The position numbers were made by a program, and so were the translations under genes. From assembly GCF_023343835.1 (NCBI RefSeq), contig NC_064438.1, positions 12,381,077-12,445,076 of the forward strand: 64,000 nt of DNA, given 5' to 3'. Each line of letters starts with the position of its first letter. Position 1 is the first letter of the stretch. The stretch comes from Lagopus muta. Taxonomy: Eukaryota; Chordata; Aves; Galliformes; Phasianidae. Positions 20,687-32,900 of the stretch are shown one piece after another. The notes under the pieces are model-generated. The model saw nothing but the letters and a program-made list of their open reading frames with translations, ran no database searches and had not been told where the DNA came from.

Positions 20687-23600
20687 CTATGCTTGCTGAG
20701 ACCACAAGAACCGGTCACACTTGTCCAACATGGACAGAATCAGGGCTCTGCAATAAAAGCAAAGGAAAAGTTAAACAGTACAAAAAGAAGCTAACAACAG
20801 AAAGAACAACACTTCTGCTTCATAAAGCAAAGTTCATCAGAAATGCCATTACACTTCAGAGGTGACAGCAACACACATGCCTTCTTTGAAGGCAAGCAGC
20901 AGGGCTCAGCAAGACAGACATCTTCAGAGAATCTTCCTCATGTATATCTAGTTTCCTACTTCCCCTCTTTTCCCCCCTTTTAAGGTGCCTATATTGCACA
21001 ACACGCAGTTCTCAAGAGGTAAAACTTTCAGCTGAGTTTTAAAGTCAAGAATTCAATACAAGAGTGAAGTATTTTTTTTTTAATCTGTTAACTACAAAGT
21101 TTAAAGCACGAAGATCTCAAATAAATGGTGTGCATACACAGATCTTCCACTGATGCATCATCTTACCTTTGCCTTTTCTCAGCAATTTTCAATATCTCAC
21201 AGACACCAGTAAATCTTTCAGACGATTCTAGCATCAAGCCACACTCTTGTAGCAGAGGCAAGGCACGATTTGGGCCAATGGCCTTGGCTAATAAAAGAGC
21301 TACATTTTCCACAGTGATGCAATTTGGCCAGCTAGGGCTACCACTGTTGCTGACAGCTTCTCCATTCTGTGGGCCATCGTTGTGGAAAGCACTGCTGTGA
21401 TTTTGTGCAAGATGCAGAAGAAACTTCCATTCTTCTGTGGTCTCTGGAATCGAACCTGGATGCAAAATGAGTTTGTTACATTACTTGCAAAGCACAGTTT
21501 GTTACAAGCCTACTGCTTTAAACATGTCTATAGTTTAAAAGAACATAAGCTACTCTGTTCTCCCTTTGGAGACGTAAGAAAAATCAGCATTATAAGTGAA
21601 GAAATTTTGTACAGAAGCGTACTGCCTTGACTGACTCTGTGTAAAAATTCAGTGCTGAATTACATGCTAAGTTTTGCAATGCTTCACTATTTAAGGCTTT
21701 TTTTGAGTCAAAAAGCAAATAATTGTTTTGTCCATCTTTAAGAACATAACAGCCATTTATGTTTTTCAAATATGCTGCAGTACACTCAGCTAGTGGAACT
21801 GTTTCCAAAACACTTACTGAAAAAAAAAAAACAGAAACAACAGTTGTGACAAACTTGATCAGTAAAGACTAAGGGCAGTTGCAATATTGCAGAAAAACAT
21901 TCATATTGCTTAAGATTCACTAACCATCTTCTTCATTCAACAGGTTCAAATCATCCAAATGAGCAATATTAGTAAAGGCTTCTTTTCTTCTATCCAGCTC
22001 CAGGCAGAGAAAAAGATATCCGGGCCAAAATCTTAAATAGGAGAGTAAAGATTTTCAGGAATCAAATTTTCAGTCTGAACTGCAGTCAACAACAGTAAAG
22101 CATTCACTTAAAAAGATGGAAGCGACTGAATTTCCTGAATGCCAGCAGCAATACTACCCAGTGCAGCAATACCACCCATCCAAAATGGGTACATGGTGCA
22201 TCGAGTTGGACTCTTAAAATTCACCCTCAAAAGAGGGTTAGGGGTAGATAGTAAAAGAGGGATAGAACACTGTTCAATCAAATGCGTTTGTGGAAGGAGC
22301 AGACAGGTGGTTTTCATTTGTCTCTTTTCAGGGTCAGAGTATAAGTATGAAGTTTTTTGTCTCACCCGTGTGATTTACAAACATCAGCCATCTTCTCTTT
22401 TGTAACAAAATCAGCTGGGAGTTTAATCAAAAGCAGAATGAGTTGGCTGTATCCCCACGTAAACAAATGCGACCGTGGCCTAGAAGATAAGAAAATCTGT
22501 TTATATCCATTAATGTTTTCTTCAAAAACTTCTGTTTTCTCTATGAGAAAAATCAGATGTATCACACAACAGAAGGGAAACAAATGAGAGACAGTGTCTC
22601 ACTGTGTTTCACTAAGAGCAGTCATTCTCTAAAGCATTATGGACAACGTTATTTAGTCCTTTCGTTGCTTCTGCTCAATTCTGCAACATGCAAAATGCTC
22701 CAAGGATTCACTGACATCATAACTTCCATATAGAACTTAAGCCAAAAGCCCAGAGAGCAGCTTTCTGTTGCACTCATGACCCAGGGCAAATCCTAATTTA
22801 CCTGGGATTTCCTTCTGCATCTACAGTGTTTGCCCTTTGTGGTGCATCGTGAGAAACCGCCAAGCACAACCAATCCAGTCGTACTGATTCTGGCTGCAGA
22901 AGAGATCTAAGGAGAGATGACCTAGAAAACAAAGCATGTAGGAAAAATACTGTTTTTAAGCCCACTGGCCATATAGAAATATGAGAAATTGCATTTGGAC
23001 AAGAAGATCACCATGATATGAAATTAAATATGGAAAGATCTAGAATGTTTTCTATTTGTAGGAACTGAGGGGAACCACAGGAAAACAAGCTGATGGGTTA
23101 CAGGTTGCATTCTCCCCCCCCCCCCCCTCCCCCCCACACACTCAGTAGACTGAACTGCAGGCACAGAAACAAAGCCATTTTATTCAAAGCATCATTCATA
23201 AAAACTGCCAAAATTAGCACCTAAGCTAACAAAACCCAGTTTGAGAAAGCAACTAAATCTGGCAGAATGAACAGGCATCTAATGCTTGAGAACATCAGAG
23301 ATACAGAAACAGCTGAAAACAAACAAATAAAAAACCCCACAGCTACATGACAAAAGATACAGATTAAGAGATTCTGCATTCCACTTACCTTGTATCCTCT
23401 GGCACTGACTTCAAAAGGCTATCCAAATATGCTAAGAAGTGAGCTGGATTATTCCTGCAAAGCTGCTTGATATCAGAAGGCACAATAGAAGGGTAGAACT
23501 TGGTCAAGGGCCGAAGAGCTGTTTCTCCAAATTTTTCATAAAGTCTACAGAGAGAGAGAGAGAAGAAAAACAACAACGATTCTCAGTGCCAAACAGCAAC

Positions 23601-23924
23601 ATTATTGACTTGCAAAGATCTTTCAAATTCAAGACAGCACTGAAAGGTGATCTTCATAAAAAGATTCCCAGAATGCTCTGCAAAACGTTAAGTGAAAAGC
23701 TCTCATTTAACAGCACGGAGGATAAGGGAAAGGAAGACTTAGCTACAAACCTTTGAGCATGTACCAGCAACAGAGGGCTATCATCCCAAGGCCCCAAGTC
23801 ATGCAGCTGTTTCAGTATTTTCAACATATCTTCATTTTCCATTGCCAAAGTCACTGGACTGTGACACGTTAGCTCTGAAATAAATGAGTGCACGTCTTAC
23901 ACAGCCACTGATAAGAGTAGGGAA

Positions 23925-23983
<59 letters not shown>

Positions 23984-26900
23984 ACTGTTAGATAAAACAC
24001 AGATCTGCATTTTTTCAATATACAACAATTTGCTTCTATTAATAAATAAAAGCTTCAGTTTGGTCACTGATGTCACAGAAAGCAGAGCTCAACACAAATG
24101 TTGTTTGTGATGGAACATGGGTATTAGCCCACAGACACAAGTCCCACTGAGGATAAACTAGGAACGCATCCATCACTTTTATCTGTAAGGCTCTCACAGA
24201 AATGCAAATATTGAACTAATTCCCAGGAGCCCAGAAGAAGATACCAACCATCAAATGTTATGTTCCTTGACTAATCTCTGCTAGTTCCAAATCAATGCTG
24301 AAACTACTTCACTCTTACAAGAGAACACACAAAGCAGCAGCTGAATACAGACAACAGGCATAGTTCTGGTTTCCAACATTATCGGGAAGTGTGAATTCAA
24401 TGAGACTAAAGAATTTTTGCAGAAAAAAAGTGTGAAGTGATCACAAGCCACTCACTTGCATAGAACCATTCAGTTTTGTTTCACATTAATGACAAGTCAA
24501 ATCATCAATTGCCAGTGCAAACATGGAAGCCTCATCTCCCACCTTTTGCCTATTACCATTTACATTTGATTCCAATTACATTATTCTGCTTACTGAAGAA
24601 TACATACTTGGTTCTAAGTAGAGCAGTTCTGAAACTATAACAGTTTTTAACCAACAAACTCCATCTAAGCTGAAAGTTCAAAAGCAGTTCCTGTGGAATT
24701 GCAAAGAGAAGGCAGGAACAGTCTCTCCTAGGAGCCAACAAGGAAAAACACACAAACCACCTCAAAACAGAACAAAAACTTCCACCCACCAATCAACCTT
24801 CCCTTCCCCCACATCACACTGTAACACAGAAGGAAAAGAAGAAACACATGGATGTACCTTTGAGTGTTATTCCTCCCCTCTTTCCTCCCAGACAAAACCC
24901 TGCTCTGAGTTTATTAGTAACAAAGCCTTCATTAGTTACCTTTCAATCCTGTAATGTATGTTTCCCATACATTAGGGCTGCTGGTGTACATGGTTATAAT
25001 ACACCGCTTTAGTCTTTTTAAATCCAGAAGAAAGAAGTAGTTTTGTATAAATCTACAAGCAAAGGTCCATGAAGCTGCTGGGGGCAGACTTGGATCAGAG
25101 CTTTCCTCTGCATCACCATTCCTACATGAAAATACACGCAGTTCAAAGCACAGCGTTGTCAACTCAGTCAGATCTTTGTGAACATCTGGTTCTAAGTCAC
25201 ATGGAGGGGACACCTGAAAGCAGCCATCCAGAAGTCCCTTCAAATCAGTACCATTTTCATGCATGGTTTGACTTTCACAGGTTTCATCTTTGTTTTCAGT
25301 GCAGTCTTCCTCTATGCAACCTGGTTCTTTGCCTGCCAGGTCTCCACCATTTGGATTTCCTTGCAGGTTTTCCTCCAGGACTTCCCTCTGTTCTTCAGCA
25401 CATACAGTCTTGCTCTTCTGAACAGAGGAAGCAGAATGCTCTTTGCTGCCAAATTTTTCTTCCAGAAAGACAAGCCACTCCTGTAAAGCCCTTTTCATAC
25501 ACTGCGGTTCTAACAAAACCAGGGGATCCTGCAGTTTGGCTCTGTAGAACAGAAAGCTGCTAAGTTACTTGACAGCTCTAAGAGGTCAGAAGTGAAATAT
25601 TATCTGTTTTGTGTAACTCTTAAGTATACTCCAAAACTTGACGTGTAGCCAGTAGCTGTTCTTGTGGTTCCAGTTGAATCAGATGGAATTTAGGCTAATC
25701 ACGCCATGTATGTTTGATTTTAGTATATCATTACTACTTCCCCAAGCTTCCTTTTGGAATTGGTTTTTGTTTGTTAGCTATGGGGTTTGAGTGTTGTTTT
25801 TTGGTTTTTTATTTTTCCATTTTTTTCCTATGCTTTTTACCATTTTTATTTTTGGTTTGCTTGCAGTTAGGATAAAGTTATTTCACTGCTATCCTTTTGT
25901 CTTAAGCTAGCTCATAGCATTCTGCTTGGTTTTAAATAGGGGTAACAAATCACTAGCTAAAACAAAGGTAACATTAGAAGACATTTACAACATTATTCTT
26001 TCATACATAATTAAAAAGTCATTTTTCTACTAAAACCCAATGTATCTAAACATCACATTTTTCTTAGCTTACATAGCTTTTGCTGTTGCATCCTTAAGAT
26101 CTTTTAGATGATCCTCCTCTGGAAGCTGGTGGGTCTGCAATTCTGATCTAGAAAAACACATTAATTTAAGTCTTAAATGATGTATATACAATTATCATGA
26201 GCATTTTCCTCAGATTTGTCAAGAGATGACATGAATCTCATTATTAAGAAAATGGAACATTTATTTCTAAAGAAGCTCAATAGGAATTATCAACATACTG
26301 GACATCAAGAACAACCACTAATAACACGCCTGTAGCCTTTATTAAAACTTCTGCTCTAACTATAGTTGATTTCTGATGATGCTAAATAAAAACAACTGCG
26401 TCACCATATGAAGGTTTGGTGAAATTAGCAAATCACCTGAACATGAAAAAATTTAGCCCTGTTTTAATTGGACAAACATTAAGGCAGACATTTTATAGAC
26501 AGAATTAAAAAAAAAAAAAAAGTTTTAAGGGCAAAAAAGAATTTACTCTCTGCTCAGGAAAGAGAGGATATAAAATTGCTGGACTCGTATCCGTGGCTAT
26601 GATGGGCATCACAGAACCACTACCTAAGAGTTGCTGAATACACTGCATTCTTGCTCGTCACAGCTCTGTGCAGTCCCCACAACATCCAGACTCATTCATA
26701 GACTGAATCAGCTTCAAAGTCAGGAGAATCAGTGAAAGCCACTGGAGTAATGACAGCAGCTGGAAACACAGCAAGCTCCCCATTCAGCTCAAAAGGTAGG
26801 TTTTCTTTAGATTTGCTATCCTCAGAACATCCAGCAAATACAATTGCTAAGAAAATGAGGTTTTGCACTTACTCCTTTTCTTCCTGTGGACATGCTACCA

Positions 26901-29900
26901 GATTAACAGACACCTCCTGCTGCTGCTCATCATCCTTTGCCTCTTGTTTCCCTCTGCTATCAGGACTCACATGAAGTGTGCCAATCTTTTCAGTAGTTTT
27001 GCGTACAAAGCTGGAAACACTGGAAGTCAGAAGTTCAAACATTTGAAACTGAAAGTTCACATCTGAAAGAATCAAGCAATTTCTTTCTAGATAAACCATA
27101 CTTTCAGAAATCTTTATAGCCTGAACAACTCTTGAAAAAGGATCAAAAATCACTGAGAAACTGCTCAGAATTCATACTTCATTTGCAATTCCATATATAA
27201 GACTTGGGGGGTTTTGCTGCTTGAAGAAGAGTCACATACTAACATTTAGCACTTAGATTTTGACATGCATTTGTACACCAACAGACACAGATTGGTGACA
27301 TTTCACTCTAGGGCTGATAAGGCATCATTAGGAGCTTATGGTCCTCTGGTGGTGATAAATGGTTTTGCAGTACTCAGAAGTTAATTTTTCAGATTATAAA
27401 GCTCATTAAAAATATTCTTATCACGCCATCGGTTCCTATCCATTCAGATACGTCAGGAGAAATCTCAACAAGAATACAGAAATCCACTGCCACAAAGAAA
27501 ACCTGGTCACCAAGAGCTGAGAACTCAGCCTTTTGCTTTCTGACTAGCTTAGGACATTAAAGACTAACAAACAAACAAACCAACAAGCCAACCAAGCCAA
27601 CCCTTTTACTTGCACTCAGAGAATGTGGCATCTTTTATTATACCAAGGAATAGCTAAAGCTAGATGTTCCTGCATACGAGAGAAAGGCTTCAAACAAAAG
27701 ACTGGACTTTAAACGTATGTGAAGAATTACAGGGAAACTGTAAAATATGATAGTGCTTAAATCATGAGTAGAATATAGCTGGTACTTGAAAGTTCAGTTC
27801 TAAATATTATCAATAATTGCTTGTACTTGATCTCTTAAGAACTGCTCATGGTTTTGAAGGAATTCAAAGCAGTGCACGTACATCTGAATGTTCTTCTGAG
27901 ATCCTCTTACTACTGATATCAGATCAGTCTTTTGTTGCAGAATATATTTCACATACCTAGTAATCATGGGAGAGCTATGCCATTTCTCAGCCCATCATTA
28001 TGGACCAGAAACATTTTGAGTAAGAAACATACACATCTGAAAATAACTCTTTAAGTTATGTATTTAACACCATCTGCTTCCCATTTTATAATGAGCTTTT
28101 TAAAAGCAAATTGATTTCTACACAAAACAAAGTATAAGCTACCATTATTCCATGAACACTTGGGAAATTAACTAGATTTACTGAAAGGTGCCTATGTGAG
28201 GAGAGGAAGGTGGTAGGCTACACAGTATATCTTGTGTGTTCTGACAGTATCTAGCATCAATTACATATTTTAACTTCTGTCCATAACAGCCTAGAAGAAG
28301 CCTTCTCTGATTCCTCAGAAATCCAACTACCAGCAAAGCTGAATTTCAAAGCAGCATTTAGTAAATTTGTTTCAAGTGCAAAAAACAAGCACAGTTTACA
28401 AGACAATGTTAATCATTCTTAGATATTTAAAAATCTAAAGGTCAAAATCTTAGCTCCACTGAAGTTCACAGCAGTTCTTCACAAATTAAAGCTTTCCTCT
28501 TGACGCCAATTAAGTAACTTAGCAAATTAGACTGCATCTCAAGCCTTTCATGTCAGATGCCACATTTTTACAGAACAGAATATGAACTATAGGAGACAAT
28601 GTTACAAATTCAAAGGACAGAAAAGGGAAAGATGTAATGGATGAGTGAACGTCCTGCAAGTTTTACCTTTCTTTGACAGCTTGGAGAGAGACGAGAGGAG
28701 ATGGGGAACGAAATGATAAAGGAATGCTGAATGGGAGAAATGTTTCACTCCGGTCAGCCTCAATCGTCACAGATGCATGAGATGCACTGTCTAACAAATG
28801 GAATTGAAACAAAGAAACATGAAAGAGAAGCCTGGCAAAAAACGAAACAGTGAAACAAACACAAGTATTTCCTTACTACATAAATTACATAAGATACTTC
28901 CATACTTTTTAGTGTTTCATGGTGATGATTCCAAGGAAACAAAAATGCTACGTGGTCTCAACAAACGTTTTATTATTAACTTTGAACCTTGCAGGCCTGC
29001 TTTGTTAATGCTCTTTTGGCTCTACAGCAAGGCAAGCTATGATGACAACTGCCTGAAAACTACTGCCACAAAACATAGGCTTACAGGTCATTTAGAGGAC
29101 AAAAAACTTGATTTAATGCACCAGTAATTATTTAAGCAGTTAGGAAAATTGTGATATGTACCAATTCACATTGTCCTATTTCCTAAAAGCTAAATAATGC
29201 ATGAACATAACACCATGAGCCATGGCTATGGTCTAAATCACTCTTCTGTTTGACGCAATTTCAAAACATGACTAAAGACACTGACTTTTGATAAGAACCA
29301 CAGGAAATACAGAACCACTGATCATTTCCCTTTCACTCCTATACACCTACTAGTATCTACAATGTGTTTTGATTAGTCATTTCCTGTTACGAACAAGCTG
29401 CACATTTAAGTGATTAAAATGAAGAAAAAAGAACACTTGTGCAACTCAGAACTAGTCAGAACTACCTGCAGTGTTGAGCAGAAAACATGCTATACTGTTA
29501 CAGAAATTCCATTAGAATTCACAGGCCTTCTAAGTAGTGCCTGAAGATCATAACCGATTGTGCCTAAAAGGCCACTTTGTTCATCATGCAAGTTAATAAT
29601 CTAAAAGCTTATGATATCTTACGTAAATGTGACCAGGGAAACCAGCATCACTGCAGCAAGAAAACAGAGTTATTCATTAAGTCTGCTTCTCTTAAATACC
29701 AAATGAGGGACATATGCTTCAATAGGCATCTAGAATCTTTCTATCCTGAAATAATCAGTAAATTTGCTATCACTTGTTGAACACACACAACAATTTTTAC
29801 TCCCAACGTTCAAAAACTACAACTGTTCATTTTAGAGTTTTAACATCAGAAATGATGGGCTTCCTGCATATTTTCTCACTTCTCATTTTCATGGTGAAGA

Positions 29901-32900
29901 TGGTTAAGAAGGCCAACGTAAACTTAAAAGTACAAACATGAAATAATCCACTCAGCAGGACTACATTACTGACAGAGATGTAAAAATCCCCATTCCCTCT
30001 GTACCCACCATGGTTTTTTCCCCAGCAAAGCACTTACGTTGTCTCCCTCCTCAAACAACAACTCTGGAACAGCTAAGGGTAGATTTTTACCGGAAGAGAA
30101 CATACATTGTCTCACTTGACCTTTCATCCAGTCACAGATATTTGGTAAGAAATGAAAAGAAGGTCCCTGAATAGTCTAAATGTTAGTTATGAACTATTAT
30201 ATAATTCCCATAACAACATACAGGTATCTAACAGGCAATCCCCCTTACAAATGAAAGCCTGCAAGAAAGCTAATATTCCTCTCCTAAGCCTACAGCTAAT
30301 TCTGAAGAAAGAATCCCAGAGACAAGATTAACAAATAATTTCCTGGAGCTGAAATTACCGGAAAGATAGGGACAGAAAACAAATCTCATCCAAAACTCAA
30401 TCAACACCTTCATTGTCAGCCAGTATAATCTTAGCATTTATGCTGAACTGTACACAGAGGTGGAAAATAAGTATGAAATTCTAGTCTGGGAAATGCTCTG
30501 CGCCTTTTGCTTTCTTTCTCTGTTTGCTTTTCAAGTTCTCCACTCTGAGGAGGCAACATTCCAATGTTTCAAGAAAGAGCTTGACTAGAAAGCGGGATGA
30601 CTGATCAAATCAGATTGATGGATGACTTGAGAGTGGAAAATAAAAGCAGAGAGAAAAATAATCAAATTCTTGTAGAATACATAAGTACTGCGTCCGAAGA
30701 ACATATTTGCATTAAAAAACATTACCAAGTTCCACCTGCTCATCCTCCTGGTGTGCATGAAATTCTTTAAGTCTCTCATCTTCTGATAATGTTTGACTGT
30801 GGAGAGAACACGAATCGTCATCTGACTGACTGCCCCTCCGGCTGATAACACGGTATATTCCAGAGTCCAAGACACTGAAGCTCTCCTGTCAGACAAGAGA
30901 AGAGTTGGACATTTTTTGAGTTGTACTTTCTCGTTAAACATCCTGCAACAAATTAAAAAACAAAACAAAACAATCTCCACATAAACAACCTCACAGTACT
31001 TCATCATTCACTATCTGGGAAAGACACATGCAATGTCTTATTTCTGGCATATCCAGAATGGATAAGTAAACACATGCTACTAAGTATGTAAGTCCAGAGA
31101 CTTTACCAAGAGCATTGCAATTGCTCTTAGGAAAGTAGGCTGCAGAACAACCAGTGTATTTAGCACAAGACTATGAGACAAAGCCATCTTGGCTGTTGCG
31201 TCACGTACATAGGAGTCTGTATTCTTTTTACTGTTTAACCATGCCCAGGTAGCACAACTAAAGAGCCTCCAACACTGCCTGCTTCCAGGACATACATACA
31301 TCCTTTGGCTTGCATCCAGTGAAATTACACAGACTTTCTTATTTGCTAATGGAAAAAGAAACAAAACAAAACAAACCTAAACTTGTTTCCCCTTTACATT
31401 ACTGTTTTTCAAGCTTCACTTCTTAAACACTCAGAGTGAAAACAACTCATACAACTCAGGTTGTATTAATTAGGGAATACATCCTTTTTCTTGAAAAGCT
31501 TCTGGGCACCCAAGTCAATATCAAGCAGCTAAATGTATGAGACAATGTTAAAAAAAAAAAATCAAGCATATTTCTCTACAGACCTTTCTGCTTCAGCTTC
31601 ATGAAGCCAGACAATTTTTTTTTAAACAGAGCTAGGATAGTTCTCAGTATTCACATATACTGCTTTCACCAGAGGAGACTAGTTACAATTGAGATGACCT
31701 TCACTGAAACACTGTAAGATACAAAATTCAGCTGTAGAGAAAGCCTTCTTTGTATCAATCTTTGTTCACATCTCAGCCACTAGTCATAAAATAATACAGA
31801 AAGAAGGTAGAAATACAAGAGCTTAAAGAAATCCAGTAGTATTCCATACCTCTCTACACCAGTTAAGTTTAGAAAGTAGCATTATCATGCACAGTAGATA
31901 CAGTAAAACTGAAAGCCTCATCTTCAAAGTGAGCAACGAGATGGCTATAAGCCATGAAGATAAGGCTTCTGGGTAACATTTTGAGCACTAACAGTGCACT
32001 TACATGAGATGAAATGCTGCTCCTCCTACTGCTGCATGCAGAGTCCAGAGGTTCCAACTTCAAGATGAGTTCTTCCAGATGAGAGATGAGATCCTGCTGG
32101 GCTGAAGCATCCAGCTGAGACTTCAGGTGCTCCAACTTTTCGAGAGGCAAATTTTTTCTTGCCTAAAAATACACAGTAAAGCAGAAGCATTATTATTTCT
32201 AATGTCTACTTAAAAAAATCAAAAAGGCTCATATAAACAGGCTCACTTTCATACTAAATGTATAACGCCCAGCAGACTTTTAAAAAACTTCAAAAATATC
32301 AATTTCAGAACTTAACAGAAGAGAGGGACTGGAAACACTGGAGTTACACTGCATACTTCAAGAGGTATTTACTCACCCTGCAGGAAATAACTGAATTTTG
32401 GAAGAGACAACAGACCCTAGCAGCAAGAGTCCAGAACCCTCTTCTCATCAGGCGCTCTATGCAGCGGTCCACCAGCAGAAGGGAAAAGCGTGCAACTTTT
32501 CCATTTGTATGCAGACAAAACAACTCATTCTTGTGAACTGCTATGTCCTGAATATCTGAAAAACCAGACACACAAAAGCATCTAAGAGTCTGAAACCGTC
32601 AGCCAGGATTCCCTTTTATTCTTGAAGGAAGCTGAAAACTTATTTCCCACCTGAGCGGATGCAAAAGTCGAATACACTGCAGCACAAGTGGTGTGAGGAA
32701 CTAGCATTTAAGAGTGCTACACTAGAATTTAACAGCTATAAAGCAGAAATACCAAAACTTTCCTGAGCTCCATTTCTAGAAGGGAGCTAGAAAGGCTGGA
32801 TTCTATTTAGTTTTCTTTTACCTCTGAAGAAGGATAAAAAACTAAATCAAGGCAGAATGAGCACACGAGAGAAATGCACCATGATCAGCTTTGAAAAAAA

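Noticed and set aside
27568-27606. AAAC/CAAGC-like short repeat in HPS5 intron 12
   Set aside because: Simple low-complexity sequence of a few units, without structure or array character.
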